Assembly: GCF_902859695.1 (NCBI RefSeq)
Contig: NZ_CADIJL010000012.1
Coordinates: forward strand, 62,001 to 126,000
From: Achromobacter ruhlandii
GTDB lineage: Bacteria; Pseudomonadota; Gammaproteobacteria; Burkholderiales; Burkholderiaceae_B
Direction of reading: 5' to 3'
Length of the DNA: 64,000 bases
Shown here one piece after another: positions 8,280 to 17,976 of the stretch (its first letter is position 1; each line of letters opens with the position of its first letter). The notes below the pieces were generated by a model that worked only from the letters and a program-made list of their open reading frames with translations, was not told the DNA's origin and searched no databases. A program made the translations under genes and the position numbers.

Positions 8280-10985
8280 ATGCGCACAGACACGCCCGTT
8301 ACCGTATACCGCAAGGATTACCAGCCCTACCCCTACGACATTCCGCAAGTCTCCCTGGCCTTCGACCTGGCGCCCGACAGCACCGAGGTGCGCTGCATCA
8401 TGCAGGTGCGGCGCAAGGCCGATGCCAGCGCCGACGCCGCCCTGGTGCTGGACGGCGAAGAGCTGGAACTCGTCTCGGTAGGCGTGGACGGCCAGGCCCT
8501 GCCGGCCGACCGCTACCACCTGTCCGAACACAGCCTGGCGCTGTACGGCCTGCCCGCCGAAGCCACCGTGGAGATCGTCAGCCGTTGCAAGCCCTCGGCC
8601 AACTCAACGCTGATGGGCCTGTACGTCTCGGGCGGCAATTTCTTCACCCAATGCGAGGCGGAGGGATTTCGCCGCATCACCTGGTTCGCCGACAGGCCGG
8701 ACGTCATGTCGCGCTACCGCGTGACCTTGCGCGCCGCGCCGGCCTATCCGGTGCTGCTGTCCAACGGCAACCTGGTTGCCTCGCGCCAGTTGCCCGACGG
8801 CCGCAACGAGGTGGAATGGGAAGACCCGTTCCCCAAGCCCTGCTATCTGTTCGCGCTGGTGGGCGGCAACCTGACGCAGCGCGAAACCAAGGTCAAGACC
8901 GCCAGCGGCCGTGACGTGCTGCTGCAGGTCTACAGCGACCCGGGCGCCGAGACCAAGACCGAATGGGCGCTGGACTCCCTGGTGCGCGCGTTGCGTTGGG
9001 ACGAAACCCGTTTCGGCCTGGAACTCGACCTGGACCGCTTCATGGTGGTGGCCGTCCATGACTTCAATATGGGCGCGATGGAGAACAAGGGCCTGAACAT
9101 CTTCAATGCCGCCTACGTGCTGGCCGACGCGGATACCGCCACGGACGCCAATTACGAGGGCATCGAATCGGTCATCGGCCACGAGTACTTTCACAACTGG
9201 ACCGGCAACCGCGTCACCTGCCGCGACTGGTTCCAGTTGAGCCTGAAGGAAGGGCTGACCGTCTTCCGCGACCAGGAATTCAGCGCCGACATGATGGCGC
9301 AAGGCATGGACGAAACCGCCGCCGCCAGCGCCCGCGCGGTCAAGCGCATCGACGACGTGGTGACACTGCGCGCGGCGCAATTCCCGGAGGACGCGGGTCC
9401 GATGGCCCACCCGATCCGCCCCGACAGTTATCAGGAAATCGGCAACTTCTATACCGCCACGGTGTACGAGAAAGGCGCCGAGGTCATCCGCATGCAGCAC
9501 ACGCTGCTGGGCGAAGCCGGTTTCCGCGCCGGCATGGACGAGTATTTCCGCCGCCACGACGGCCAGGCCGTGACCTGCGACGACTTCGTCGCCGCCATGG
9601 AATCGGTCTACACCCGTCAGCACCCGGGCCGCGATCTGTCGGTGTTCCGCAACTGGTACCGCCAGGCCGGCACGCCGCGCGTTAGCGTCCAGTTGACGCA
9701 CGACGCCGCCGCGCGCCGCTGCACCGTGACGTTGTCGCAGGAATGCCAGCCGGTCGGTGTCGAGAAAAAGGCCCCCGCCGGCTTCGTCAAGGCGCCCTAC
9801 CATATCCCCTTCGCCATCGGCCTGCTGGACCGCAATGGCCGCGCCCTGCCCTTGCGCCATGACGGCGCGGTCAAGGACACCGCGCTGCTGGAACTGACCA
9901 CGCAGAGCCAGCAATGGCATTTCGACGACATCGACGAAATGCCGGTGCCGTCGCTGCTGCGCGACTTTTCCGCGCCGGTGATCGTCGATTACGACTGGAC
10001 CGACGAGGAGTTGGCGCTGCTGTCGGCCCACGACGGCAACCCGTTCGCGCGCTGGGAAGCCGGCCAGGAACTGGCCACCCGCCAGATCCTGGCGCTGGCC
10101 GAGGCGCGCCAGGCCGGCCGCACGCTGCACGCCGACCCGGCCTTCATCGCCGCCTGGCGCGCGCTGTTGACCGACCCGGCGCTGGATGCCGCTTACCGCG
10201 CCCGCGCCCTGGCGCTGCCCTCGGAAAAGACCCTGGCCGAACGCATGCAGGCCGTCGATCCGCCGGCGCTGGCGGTGGCGCGCGATTTCCTGCGCGCCGA
10301 GCTGGGCCGGCAGTTGGCGGCCGAATTCCGCCAGGCCTTCGACGACAACCAGACGCCGGGCGAATACAGCCCCGCGCCCGTGCCGGCCGGCAAGCGGGCC
10401 ATGAAGAACCTGGCGCTCAGCCACCTGATGGCGGCCGGCGAGCACGAGGCGCAGCGCCTGGCCGAACAGCAATACGAACACGCCGGCAACATGACCGACA
10501 GCATGGCGGCATTGTCGGCCCTGATCAACTACGGCCAGGGCGACTTCCCGCAACGGGCGCTGGCGGCGTTCTACGACAAATGGCATGACAACGCGCTGGT
10601 GGTGGACAAGTGGTTCGCGCTGCAGGCGGCGGCGCGCTACACCACGGTGCAGACCGCGCGCGAACTGATGACGCACCCGGCGTTCACGCTGCGCAACCCG
10701 AACCGGGCGCGCGCGCTGATTTTCCAGTTCTGCCTGAACAATGCCCGCGGCATGCACCACCCGGATGGCTCGGGCTACGCCTTCTGGGCCGACCAGGTGC
10801 TGGCGCTGGACGCCCTCAACCCGGAAATCGCCGCCCGCCTGGCGCGCGCGCTGGACAACTGGTCGCGCTACGTGCCGGCCCTGCGCGGCCCCATGCAGGA
10901 AGCGCTGCAGCGGGTGCGCGCCCACGAAGGGCTGTCGCGCAACGTGCAGGAAATCGTATCCAAGGCTTTAGAATTCGCAGCATAG
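8280..10985 (+). CDS. pepN: Aminopeptidase N (M1 family)
   Basis: 901 residues from the ATG at 8280 (E. coli PepN is 870). It removes N-terminal residues from peptides in the cytoplasm. The exopeptidase motif GAMENKGLN is present, as is the zinc site [11 protein letters not shown] followed 18 residues later by the third ligand in LKEGLTVF. A longer in-frame start at 8172 would add 36 residues not seen in the family. fbp begins ten bases after the stop, so the two probably share a transcript. Confidence 0.96.
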   Translation: MRTDTPVTVYRKDYQPYPYDIPQVSLAFDLAPDSTEVRCIMQVRRKADASADAALVLDGEELELVSVGVDGQALPADRYHLSEHSLALYGLPAEATVEIVSRCKPSANSTLMGLYVSGGNFFTQCEAEGFRRITWFADRPDVMSRYRVTLRAAPAYPVLLSNGNLVASRQLPDGRNEVEWEDPFPKPCYLFALVGGNLTQRETKVKTASGRDVLLQVYSDPGAETKTEWALDSLVRALRWDETRFGLELDLDRFMVVAVHDFNMGAMENKGLNIFNAAYVLADADTATDANYEGIESVIGHEYFHNWTGNRVTCRDWFQLSLKEGLTVFRDQEFSADMMAQGMDETAAASARAVKRIDDVVTLRAAQFPEDAGPMAHPIRPDSYQEIGNFYTATVYEKGAEVIRMQHTLLGEAGFRAGMDEYFRRHDGQAVTCDDFVAAMESVYTRQHPGRDLSVFRNWYRQAGTPRVSVQLTHDAAARRCTVTLSQECQPVGVEKKAPAGFVKAPYHIPFAIGLLDRNGRALPLRHDGAVKDTALLELTTQSQQWHFDDIDEMPVPSLLRDFSAPVIVDYDWTDEELALLSAHDGNPFARWEAGQELATRQILALAEARQAGRTLHADPAFIAAWRALLTDPALDAAYRARALALPSEKTLAERMQAVDPPALAVARDFLRAELGRQLAAEFRQAFDDNQTPGEYSPAPVPAGKRAMKNLALSHLMAAGEHEAQRLAEQQYEHAGNMTDSMAALSALINYGQGDFPQRALAAFYDKWHDNALVVDKWFALQAAARYTTVQTARELMTHPAFTLRNPNRARALIFQFCLNNARGMHHPDGSGYAFWADQVLALDALNPEIAARLARALDNWSRYVPALRGPMQEALQRVRAHEGLSRNVQEIVSKALEFAA

Positions 10986-10995
10986 GGAGAACCTC

Positions 10996-12015
10996 TTGAA
11001 ACGTAAAACACTTACCCAATACCTGGTGGAGCAGCAACGCTCCGCGCAGGCCCTGGCCCCCGAAGTGCGGCTGCTCATCGAAGTGGTGGCGCGCGCCTGC
11101 AAGGCGATCAGCCACGCGGTCAGCAAGGGCGCGCTCGGCGGCGTCCTGGGCAGTCTCGAAAGCGAGAACGTGCAGGGCGAAGTGCAGAAGAAGCTGGACG
11201 TGCTGTCCAACGAGATCCTGCTCGAAGCCAACGAATGGGGCGGCCACCTGGCGGCCATGGCCTCGGAAGAGATGGAGACCATCCACCTGATTCCGAACCG
11301 TTACCCCAAGGGCGAATACCTGCTGCTGTTCGATCCGCTGGACGGCTCCTCGAACATCGACGTGAACGTGTCGATCGGCACCATCTTTTCGGTGCTGCAC
11401 GCCCCGCACAACGTGTCGGGCGCGCCGGTCTGTGAGGCCGACTTCCTGCAGCCGGGCAACAAGCAGGTGGTGGCCGGCTATGCCGTCTACGGCCCGCAGA
11501 CCATGCTGGTGCTGACCATCGGCAACGGCGTGGTCGGTTTCACGCTGGACCGCGAGATGGGTTCCTGGGTGCTGACCCACGAGAACATCCGCGTGCCCGA
11601 AGACACCAAGGAATTCGCCATCAACATGTCGAACATGCGCCACTGGGCCGCCCCGGTCAAGCGCTACATCGACGACTGCCTGGCCGGTTCCACCGGCCCC
11701 CTGGGCAAGGACTACAACATGCGCTGGATCGCCTCGATGGTGGCCGATGTGCATCGCATCCTGACCCGCGGCGGCATCTTCATGTACCCCTGGGATGCGC
11801 GCGAGCCGGGCAAGGCCGGCAAGCTGCGCCTGATGTACGAAGCCAACCCCATGAGCTTCCTCATCGAACAGGCCGGCGGCGCGGCAATCAACGGCACGCA
11901 GCGCATCCTCGACATCCAGCCGGACAAGCTGCACCAGCGCGTCAGCGTGATCCTGGGCTCGAAGAACGAAGTCGAACGCGTGGGCCGCTACCACGCCGAG
12001 GACGCGGGCAAGTAA
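10996..12015 (+). CDS. fbp: Fructose-1,6-bisphosphatase, class I
   Basis: 339 residues, starting with TTG at 10996 behind AGGGAGA. It hydrolyses fructose 1,6-bisphosphate to fructose 6-phosphate, the committed step of gluconeogenesis. The metal and phosphate site [12 protein letters not shown] lies near residue 115, and a C-terminal [18 protein letters not shown] matches class I enzymes. The unusual start is supported because [14 protein letters not shown] is the normal N-terminus of the family. It ends in a strong terminator. Confidence 0.95.
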   Translation: MKRKTLTQYLVEQQRSAQALAPEVRLLIEVVARACKAISHAVSKGALGGVLGSLESENVQGEVQKKLDVLSNEILLEANEWGGHLAAMASEEMETIHLIPNRYPKGEYLLLFDPLDGSSNIDVNVSIGTIFSVLHAPHNVSGAPVCEADFLQPGNKQVVAGYAVYGPQTMLVLTIGNGVVGFTLDREMGSWVLTHENIRVPEDTKEFAINMSNMRHWAAPVKRYIDDCLAGSTGPLGKDYNMRWIASMVADVHRILTRGGIFMYPWDAREPGKAGKLRLMYEANPMSFLIEQAGGAAINGTQRILDIQPDKLHQRVSVILGSKNEVERVGRYHAEDAGK

Positions 12016-12036
12016 GCCCGGTGTTCGCCCAACAAA

Positions 12037-12065
12037 AAGCCCCGGCCTGAGCCGGGGCTTTTTTT
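12037..12065. terminator. Bidirectional terminator between fbp and a small lipoprotein gene
   Basis: AAGCCCCGGC, a CTGA loop and GCCGGGGCTT form a perfect stem with A residues before and T residues after. It serves fbp on the plus strand (stop 12015) and the minus-strand lipoprotein ending at 12087. Confidence 0.93.
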
Positions 12066-12086
12066 CGTCGGGATCCGGCGAAGGGC

Positions 12087-12308
12087 TTACTTGACCTCTT
12101 CGATGGACTTCACATCGTCCTTGTTGATCTGGACCTTCTTGCCGTCCTTGTCGTACTCGTACATGCCGGACTTCTTGTCATAGGTCGGCGTGTCGGGCGT
12201 CACGGTCGAGGTCCCGTCCCGTTGCTGAATAACCGAGGGCGACGAGCATCCGGCCAGCACCCCTACTCCGGTCACCACCAGGGCCAACGTCATGGTCTTC
12301 AGGTTCAT
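12087..12308 (-). CDS. YgdI/YgdR family small lipoprotein
   Basis: 73 residues with a signal peptide and lipobox LAGC, so the mature chain starts at Cys21. The mature domain (TPDTPTYDKKSGMYEYDKDGKKVQINKDDV) has the two-strand DUF903/YgdI-YgdR pattern with the YEYxDxxGK core. These are small envelope lipoproteins of unknown function in E. coli and relatives. It is monocistronic, between the fbp terminator and the thrC terminator. Confidence 0.85.
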   Translation of the reverse strand: MNLKTMTLALVVTGVGVLAGCSSPSVIQQRDGTSTVTPDTPTYDKKSGMYEYDKDGKKVQINKDDVKSIEEVK

Positions 12309-12400
12309 GGGCGTGTTCTCCGAGTGTGAATGGTGGATTCACTGTATCGGATGCGCGCCGAAAAAAAGTGACGGCATGTGGCCAAAATGCGTATGAAAGT

Positions 12401-12432
12401 AAAAAACCCCTCGCGGCTCACACCGCGAGAGG
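12401..12432 (-). terminator. Terminator of the alaC-hom-thrC cluster
   Basis: On the minus strand CCTCTCGCGG pairs with CCGCGAGGGG (one G-T wobble) around a six-base loop and is followed by six T residues. It lies about 30 bases past the thrC stop at 12462. Confidence 0.88.
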
Positions 12433-12461
12433 TTGCAACCCCATACAACCGCAAGCTGCCT

Positions 12462-13871
12462 TTACACCTTGGCGTGGGCCTCGATGTAGCGGCGCACGGC
12501 GGCGGCATCGCAGTCCATGACTTCAACGCGCTGCGGCAAGGATTCCAGGTTGGCCAGATTGCCCGGCGGCGTGGCCGGACGGCCCAGCGCGGCCTCGATG
12601 GTTTCCGAGAACTTGGCCGGCAAGGCGGTTTCCAGCACCAGCATCGGCACGCCGGGCTCGACGTGCTCGCGCGCGACCTTGACGCCGTCGGCGGTGTGCG
12701 GATCGACCAGCACGCCGGTCTCGTCGTAAAGCGAACGGATCGTGGCCAGGCGGTCTTCGTGCGAGCTGGCGCCCGAGACGAAGCCGTACTGTGCCTCGAA
12801 TTGCGGCTTGAGCGCCGACAGGTCGAAGAAACCGTCGCGCGCCATGTCGGCCCACAGCGCCTTGACGCGGTCGGCATCGCGGCCGACCAGGTCGAACACG
12901 AAGCGCTCGAAGTTCGAGGCGCGCGAAATGTCCATCGACGGGCTGGAGGTGGCGTAGGTCTGCTCGGCCGGGCGTGGGCGATAGATGCCGGTGCGGAAGA
13001 ATTCTTCCAGCACGTTGTTCTCGTTGGTGGCCAGCACCAGGCGGCGTACCGGCAGGCCCATGCCGCGGGCGATGTGGCCCGACAGGATGTTGCCGAAGTT
13101 GCCCGAGGGCACCGTGAACGAGACCTGCTGGCCCGGCTTGTCGGTGGCGCGCAGCCAGCCGTGAAAGTAGTACACCACCTGGGCGGCGATGCGCGCCCAG
13201 TTGATCGAGTTGACCGCGCCCAGGCGGTACTTGGCCTTGAAGGCCAGGTCGCCGGCCAGCGCCTTGACGATGTCCTGCGCTTCGTCGAACACGCCGCGCA
13301 CGGCGATGTTGTGGATGTTCTCGTCCTGCAGCGAGTACATCTGGGCGCGCTGGAACGCGCTCATGCGGCCGTGCGGCGACAGCATGAATACGGCCACGCC
13401 GCGTTTGCCGCGCAGCGCGTATTCGGCCGCCGAACCGGTGTCGCCCGAGGTGGCGCCGACGATGTTGAGCGTGGTGCCGCGTTGGGTCAGCACGTACTCG
13501 AACACCTGGCCCAGGAACTGCATGGCCATGTCCTTGAAGGCCAGCGTCGGGCCTTCGGACAGCCCCAGCAGCGACAGGCCGTCGTTCAGCGGACGTAGCG
13601 GGACGATGTCTTCGCTGTTGAAGATCTGCGAGGTGTAGGCGGCGCGGGTCAGGCGGCGCAGGTCCTCGGCCGGGATGTCGGTGGCAAAGCGCGACAGCAC
13701 TTCGAACGCCAGGTCGGCGTACGGCAGGCCACGCCACGATTCCAGCGTCTCTGCCGAGATCTGCGGCAGTTGCTCCGGCACGGCCAGGCCGCCATCCGGC
13801 GCCAGCCCTTCGAGCAGGATGTCGGAGAACGGCAGGGGCGCCATGCCCCCCCGCGTAGAAATGTAGTTCAT
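12462..13871 (-). CDS. thrC: Threonine synthase
   Basis: 469 residues from the ATG at 13871. It converts O-phosphohomoserine to threonine with PLP. The N-terminal MNYISTRGG and the PLP-lysine motif LAFKDMAMQFLGQ near residue 110 are typical of the longer proteobacterial class, as is the phosphate-binding GATSGDTGSAAEYA. A start seven codons earlier would break the family N-terminus. It follows hom on the same strand with a GC-rich repeat in the 123-base gap and ends in a terminator. Confidence 0.96.
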   Translation of the reverse strand: MNYISTRGGMAPLPFSDILLEGLAPDGGLAVPEQLPQISAETLESWRGLPYADLAFEVLSRFATDIPAEDLRRLTRAAYTSQIFNSEDIVPLRPLNDGLSLLGLSEGPTLAFKDMAMQFLGQVFEYVLTQRGTTLNIVGATSGDTGSAAEYALRGKRGVAVFMLSPHGRMSAFQRAQMYSLQDENIHNIAVRGVFDEAQDIVKALAGDLAFKAKYRLGAVNSINWARIAAQVVYYFHGWLRATDKPGQQVSFTVPSGNFGNILSGHIARGMGLPVRRLVLATNENNVLEEFFRTGIYRPRPAEQTYATSSPSMDISRASNFERFVFDLVGRDADRVKALWADMARDGFFDLSALKPQFEAQYGFVSGASSHEDRLATIRSLYDETGVLVDPHTADGVKVAREHVEPGVPMLVLETALPAKFSETIEAALGRPATPPGNLANLESLPQRVEVMDCDAAAVRRYIEAHAKV

Positions 13872-13910
13872 GTCATTGACTCCACAATGCACTGCGTCCC
13901 GCCAGGCCAG

Positions 13911-13992
13911 GCCGCGCGGAGCCGGCTCCGCCGGGCCGCCGCCGGCGCCCCCTTGAGGGGGAAGCGCCGCAGGCGCTTCGGGGGTGGGCCTT
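13911..13992. repeat. GC-rich intergenic repeat, copy A (hom-thrC gap)
   Basis: The plus strand shows CCGGCTCCGCCGG, then CCCCC...GGGGGAAGCGC, then GCGCTTCGGGG. The same ordered blocks recur at 15403-15473. Inverted arms CCCCC/GGGGG and AAGCGC/GCGCTT can fold as RNA. This copy ends two bases before the hom stop (13995). Confidence 0.75.
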
Positions 13993-13994
13993 CC

Positions 13995-15299
13995 TCATGC
14001 CAAATGCTCCACGCGCAGGCGCGTGACCTTGGACCGCACGAACGGCAAGGCCTCGATGCGCTCGATGGCCTGGTTGACGTTGCCCTCCACCGCTTCGTGC
14101 GTCAGGAAGATGATGTCCGCGCCGCCGATGTGCGAGGGCTGCTGGATCATCGAGCCGATCGAGATCGAGCGGTCGGCCAGGAGGCGCGCGATGTCGGCCA
14201 GCACGCCCGGCTGGTCGTCCACGCGCAGGCGCAGGTAGTAGGAGGTGCTGACCTGCTCGATCGGCAGGATCGGCGTGTCGGCCATGGCGTCCGGCTGGAA
14301 CGCCAGATGCGGCACGCGGTTGCCCGGATCGGCGGTATGCAGGCGGGTCACGTCGACCAGGTCGGCCACCACCGCCGAGGCGGTCGGCTCTTCGCCGGCG
14401 CCCTGGCCGTAGTACAGCGTCGGGCCGACGGCGTCGCCCTTGACCAGCACCGCGTTCATGGCGCCTTCGACGTTGGCCAACAGGCGCTCGGCCGGCACCA
14501 GCGCGGGATGCACGCGCAGCTCGATACCGTCGGCGCGGCGCTTGGTGATGCCCAGCAGCTTGATGCGGTAGCCCAGGCGCTCGGCGTGCTCGATGTCCTC
14601 GGCGGCCAGTTGCGAGATGCCTTCGATGTAGGCGCGGTCGAACTGCACCGGCACGCCGAAGGCCAGCGAGGCCAGCAGCGTCAGCTTGTGCGCGGCGTCG
14701 ACGCCTTCCACGTCGAACGTGGGATCGGCTTCGGCGTAGCCCAGGCGCTGGGCTTCGGCCAGCACGTCGGCGAACGGCAGGCCGCGCGAGCGCATTTCCG
14801 ACAGGATGAAATTGGTGGTGCCGTTGATGATGCCGGCGACCCACTGGATGCGGTTGGCGGTCAGGCCTTCGCGGATGGCCTTGATGATGGGGATGCCGCC
14901 GGCGACGGCGGCTTCGAAGGCCACCATCACGCCGCGCTCGGAGGCCGCGGCGAAGATCTCATTGCCGTGCTTGGCCAGCAGCGCCTTGTTGGCGGTGACC
15001 ACGTGCTTGCCGTTGGCGATGGCTTCCAGCACCAGCTCGCGCGCCAGCGTATCGCCGCCGATCAGCTCGACCACGATGTCGATCTCGGGATCGCGCACCA
15101 GCGCGTGCACGTCGGTATCCACGGGCAGCGTGTCGCCGACGCGGGCGCGCGCCTTGGGCACGTCGCGCACGGCGGCGCGGGTCACTTCAATGCGGCGACC
15201 GGCGCGGCGCGCGATCTCTTCCGCATTGCGCGACAGCACCGTCCAGGTGCCGCCGCCGACCACGCCCAGGCCCAGCAGGCCCACTTTCATGGGATTCAT
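13995..15299 (-). CDS. hom: Homoserine dehydrogenase
   Basis: 434 residues from the ATG at 15299. It reduces aspartate semialdehyde to homoserine, the branch step to threonine and methionine. The N-terminal NAD(P) motif is GLLGLGVVGGGTW, the central part carries the catalytic region with PTFDVEGVDAAHKL, and the C-terminus has an ACT domain (YYLRLRVDDQPGVLADIA) for threonine feedback. An ATG at 15338 has GGAG seven bases upstream and would give 447 residues. I prefer 15299 because it matches the usual family length and has AGGG eight bases upstream, but the longer form is possible. It lies between alaC and thrC. Confidence 0.94.
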   Translation of the reverse strand: MNPMKVGLLGLGVVGGGTWTVLSRNAEEIARRAGRRIEVTRAAVRDVPKARARVGDTLPVDTDVHALVRDPEIDIVVELIGGDTLARELVLEAIANGKHVVTANKALLAKHGNEIFAAASERGVMVAFEAAVAGGIPIIKAIREGLTANRIQWVAGIINGTTNFILSEMRSRGLPFADVLAEAQRLGYAEADPTFDVEGVDAAHKLTLLASLAFGVPVQFDRAYIEGISQLAAEDIEHAERLGYRIKLLGITKRRADGIELRVHPALVPAERLLANVEGAMNAVLVKGDAVGPTLYYGQGAGEEPTASAVVADLVDVTRLHTADPGNRVPHLAFQPDAMADTPILPIEQVSTSYYLRLRVDDQPGVLADIARLLADRSISIGSMIQQPSHIGGADIIFLTHEAVEGNVNQAIERIEALPFVRSKVTRLRVEHLA

Positions 15300-15402
15300 C
15301 GCGGCGCCCTCGGCGGGCGGGCGTTGAGGGGAATTCATTTCAGTTCTCCAAACACTCACGCAATAACGGCTGCAGTCCACAAACGCGCCCCCCGATCGGG
15401 AT

Positions 15403-15473
15403 GCCGCGGATCCGGCTCCGCCGGTCCGCCAGCATGCCCCCCTGGGGGGAAGCGCGCAGCGCTTCGGGGGGGA
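15403..15473. repeat. GC-rich intergenic repeat, copy B (alaC-hom gap)
   Basis: Homologous to copy A: the 13-base block CCGGCTCCGCCGG, then CCCCC, GGGGGAAGCGC and GCGCTTCGGGGGG in the same order and spacing. It ends two bases before the alaC stop at 15476, the same position relative to the stop codon as copy A has to hom. Confidence 0.75.
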
Positions 15474-15475
15474 CC

Positions 15476-16660
15476 TTACCTATAGCCGTCCTTGCGGAAC
15501 ATATCCTTGATGCCGCGCACCGCCTGGCGGGTGCGCTGCTCGTTTTCGATAAGAGCGAAGCGTACGTATTCGTCGCCATACTCGCCGAAGCCGATCCCGG
15601 GGGACACGGCCACTTTCGCATCCGACAGGACGCGCTTGGCAAATTCCAAAGAGCCCATTGCCCGGTAGGGTTCGGGGATCTGCGCCCAGATGTACATGGA
15701 CGCCTTGGGAATTTCCACATTCCAACCTGCTTCGTGCAGACCGCGCGCGAGCACGTCGCGGCGGCTTTGGTACTGCGCCACGATCTCGTTCACGCAGTCC
15801 TGCGGGCCGTCCAGGGCGGCGATCGAGGCCACCTGGATCGGCGTGAACGTGCCGTAGTCGTGATAGCTCTTGATGCGCGCCAGCGCGCCGACCAGCTCGC
15901 GGTTGCCGACCATGTAGCCGATGCGCCAACCCGCCATGTTGTAGCTCTTGCTCATGGTGAAGAACTCGACCGCGACATCCCGCGCGCCGGGCACCTGCAT
16001 GATCGAGGGGGCGACATAGCCGTCGAAGGTGATGTCGGCGTAGGCCAGGTCGTGCACCACCAGGATGTCGTGTTCCTTGGCCAGGGCCACCACGCGCTCG
16101 AAGAACGACAGGTCGACGCACTGGGCGGTCGGGTTGCTGGGGAAGCCCAGCACCATCATCTTGGGTTTGGGAATCGACTCGCGCACGGCGCGCTCGAGTT
16201 CCTCGAAGAAGTCCACGCCCGGCGTCATGCGCACGGAACGGATGTTGGCGCCGGCGATGACCGCGCCATAGATGTGGATCGGGTAGCTGGGGTTGGGCAC
16301 CAGCACGGTGTCGCCGCGGTCCAGGGTGGCCAGCATCAGGTGCGCCAGGCCTTCCTTGGAGCCGATGGTGACGATGGCTTCGGAATCGGGGTCGAGTTCG
16401 ACCGCGTAGCGGCGCTGGTACCAGTCACAGATGGCCTTGCGCAGGCGCGGGATGCCCTTGGACACCGAGTAGCCGTGGGTGGTCGGGCGGATGGTGGCCT
16501 CGACCATCTTGTCGACGATGTGCTTGGGGGTGGCGCCGTCCGGATTGCCCATCGACATGTCGATGATGTCCTCGCCGCGCCGACGGGCTGCCATCTTGAG
16601 CTCGCCGGTAATGTTGAAAACGTACGGGGGCAAACGCTCAATGCGAGAGAACTTCCTCAT
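15476..16660 (-). CDS. alaC: Alanine transaminase AlaC (class I/II aminotransferase)
   Basis: 394 residues from the ATG at 16660. AlaC makes alanine from pyruvate and glutamate. The protein is nearly collinear with E. coli AlaC/Yfd[58 protein letters not shown] and the PLP lysine in [21 protein letters not shown] lies eight bases upstream of the chosen start. Burkholderiales often place this gene directly before hom and thrC, as here, which suggests a link between pyruvate/alanine and threonine synthesis, but no test of that is visible in the sequence. Confidence 0.93.
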   Translation of the reverse strand: MRKFSRIERLPPYVFNITGELKMAARRRGEDIIDMSMGNPDGATPKHIVDKMVEATIRPTTHGYSVSKGIPRLRKAICDWYQRRYAVELDPDSEAIVTIGSKEGLAHLMLATLDRGDTVLVPNPSYPIHIYGAVIAGANIRSVRMTPGVDFFEELERAVRESIPKPKMMVLGFPSNPTAQCVDLSFFERVVALAKEHDILVVHDLAYADITFDGYVAPSIMQVPGARDVAVEFFTMSKSYNMAGWRIGYMVGNRELVGALARIKSYHDYGTFTPIQVASIAALDGPQDCVNEIVAQYQSRRDVLARGLHEAGWNVEIPKASMYIWAQIPEPYRAMGSLEFAKRVLSDAKVAVSPGIGFGEYGDEYVRFALIENEQRTRQAVRGIKDMFRKDGYR

Positions 16661-16771
16661 GATGGGAATCCTTAGGGGGCGAAGGGGCAAAAATCCAGGG
16701 CGCGAGGGCGCGAAGGGGAAACGGGCTCAAAGGCCGCGCCAGCAAAGGTTTGCGGCGCAGCAAAACCCTGT

Positions 16772-16800
16772 AATCTAGCGCAAGGACGCCTGGGCGGCAA
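16772..16800 (-). promoter_or_regulatory. Predicted alaC-hom-thrC promoter
   Basis: On the minus strand TTGCCG (16800 to 16795), a 17-base spacer and TAGATT (16777 to 16772). This would give a leader of about 105 bases before the alaC start at 16660. Confidence 0.5.
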
Positions 16801-16855
16801 ATGGAACAAAAATAGGGCCTGTTTGAGGGCAAAATTGGTGGCAAAAATGCCCGTC

Positions 16856-16927
16856 CGGCCGCCGGGCCGCCCCCAAGGGCGGGCAGCCCCCGCGGGGCAG
16901 AGTGCGCAGCGAGCAAGGCGTGGGGGT
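16856..16927. repeat. GC-rich repeat-like element upstream of the Mth938/bcp pair
   Basis: A low-complexity G/C block with CCGGCCGCCGGGCCGCCC, GGGCGGGCAGCCCCCGCGGGG and a tail GTGCGCAGCGAGCAAGGCG. It lies in the 332-base gap between alaC and the plus-strand gene at 16993 and differs from copies A and B. It has the look of a dispersed REP-like element, but only one copy is in the window. A TATTAT -10 candidate follows near 16962. Confidence 0.45.
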
Positions 16928-16992
16928 ATTCCCTTTGCAACATGCCGCCATCCTGATGCGCTATTATCGGAGCCATAAAGCCGGAGTATTTA

Positions 16993-17454
16993 TTGAAGCT
17001 GCATACCGATCCTGCGACGGCCGCCCTGAACACCGTCACCGCCTACGGTGACGGTTATATCGAGGTCAACCAGGTACGTTTTTCCTCCTCGGTCGCTTTT
17101 GGCCCCGAAGGCGAAGTTGCCCCTTGGCCCGTTCAGTCGCCGGCCGACATCACCCCCACCCTCTTGCGTCAGGCGGCCGGATTGTCCGAACCCGTCCGCG
17201 ACCCCTTGGCGTTCCTGGACGAACCCGAAGCCACCCCCAGCCGCCCGGCCAATGCGCCGGAAGTGCTGCTGGTCGGCACGGGCGGCCGCCAGCAGTTCCT
17301 GCGCCCCGAAGTGCTGCGTCCCCTGTTGGCCGCGGGCATCGGCGTGGAAATCATGGACACCCACGCCGCCTCGCGCACCTACAACATCCTGATGGCGGAG
17401 GGCCGGCGCGTGGTCGTCGCCCTCATCCCCCCGAACGGAGAACCCCAGACATGA
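16993..17454 (+). CDS. Mth938/Xcc1710-like domain protein (DUF498)
   Basis: 153 residues, starting with TTG at 16993 with GGAG six bases upstream. The N-terminus has the family pattern YGDGYIEVNQVRFSSSVAFGP, and the C-terminal half has the conserved LLVGTGGRQQFLRPEV and IGVEIMDTHAASRTYNILMAEGR. The fold is known in bacteria, archaea and the mitochondrial factor NDUFAF3, but the bacterial role is unclear. Its stop overlaps the bcp start (ATGA), so the two are translationally coupled. Confidence 0.88.
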   Translation: MKLHTDPATAALNTVTAYGDGYIEVNQVRFSSSVAFGPEGEVAPWPVQSPADITPTLLRQAAGLSEPVRDPLAFLDEPEATPSRPANAPEVLLVGTGGRQQFLRPEVLRPLLAAGIGVEIMDTHAASRTYNILMAEGRRVVVALIPPNGEPQT

Positions 17455-17918
17455 TGATGCCCATCATCGGCAAGCCCGCCCCGCTGTTCACCGCTGAAAG
17501 CACCATCGGGCCGATCAGCCTGGAGCAGTGCCAGGGTCGCGCCGTGATCCTGTATTTCTATCCCAAGGACAACACCCCTGGCTGCACGACCGAGAGCCAG
17601 GATTTCCGCGACCTGCACGCCGACTTCCTGTCGGCCAGCGCCGTGGTGGTCGGAATCTCGCGCGATTCGCTGAAGTCGCACGAGAACTTCAAGGCCAAGT
17701 ACGAGCTTCCTTTCCCTCTCATCTCCGACGCCGACGAAACCGTGTGCAATCTGTACGGCGTCATCAAGCAGAAGAACATGTACGGCAAGCAGGTGCGCGG
17801 CATCGAGCGCAGCACCTTTCTGATCGACGCTTATGGCGTGCTGGTGCAGGAGTGGCGCGGGGTGAAGGTCCCGGGCCACGCCAAGGAAGTCCTGCAGGCC
17901 GCCAAGAGCATCGGTTAG
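17451..17918 (+). CDS. bcp: Thioredoxin-dependent peroxiredoxin Bcp
   Basis: 155 residues. It reduces hydrogen peroxide and organic peroxides through a peroxidatic cysteine. That cysteine is Cys45 in the PKDNTPGCTTES motif. The resolving cysteine found five residues later in E. coli Bcp is absent (Gln50); other cysteines exist at position 27 and in ETVCNLYG. The start overlaps the previous stop by four bases; the run of three Met codons leaves the exact first codon open, with GGAG ten bases before the first ATG. Downstream is the PhoH-like gene on the same strand. Confidence 0.93.
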   Translation: MMMPIIGKPAPLFTAESTIGPISLEQCQGRAVILYFYPKDNTPGCTTESQDFRDLHADFLSASAVVVGISRDSLKSHENFKAKYELPFPLISDADETVCNLYGVIKQKNMYGKQVRGIERSTFLIDAYGVLVQEWRGVKVPGHAKEVLQAAKSIG

Positions 17919-17976
17919 CCGTGCACAGGAATACCCGTCAGGTGCCATAGCCGGCCCATACTGGAGAGTGACGCAT

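Noticed and set aside
8604-10925. 773-codon minus-strand frame opposite pepN
   Set aside because: Shadow of pepN; no start signal or motif, typical His/Arg/Gln-rich composition.
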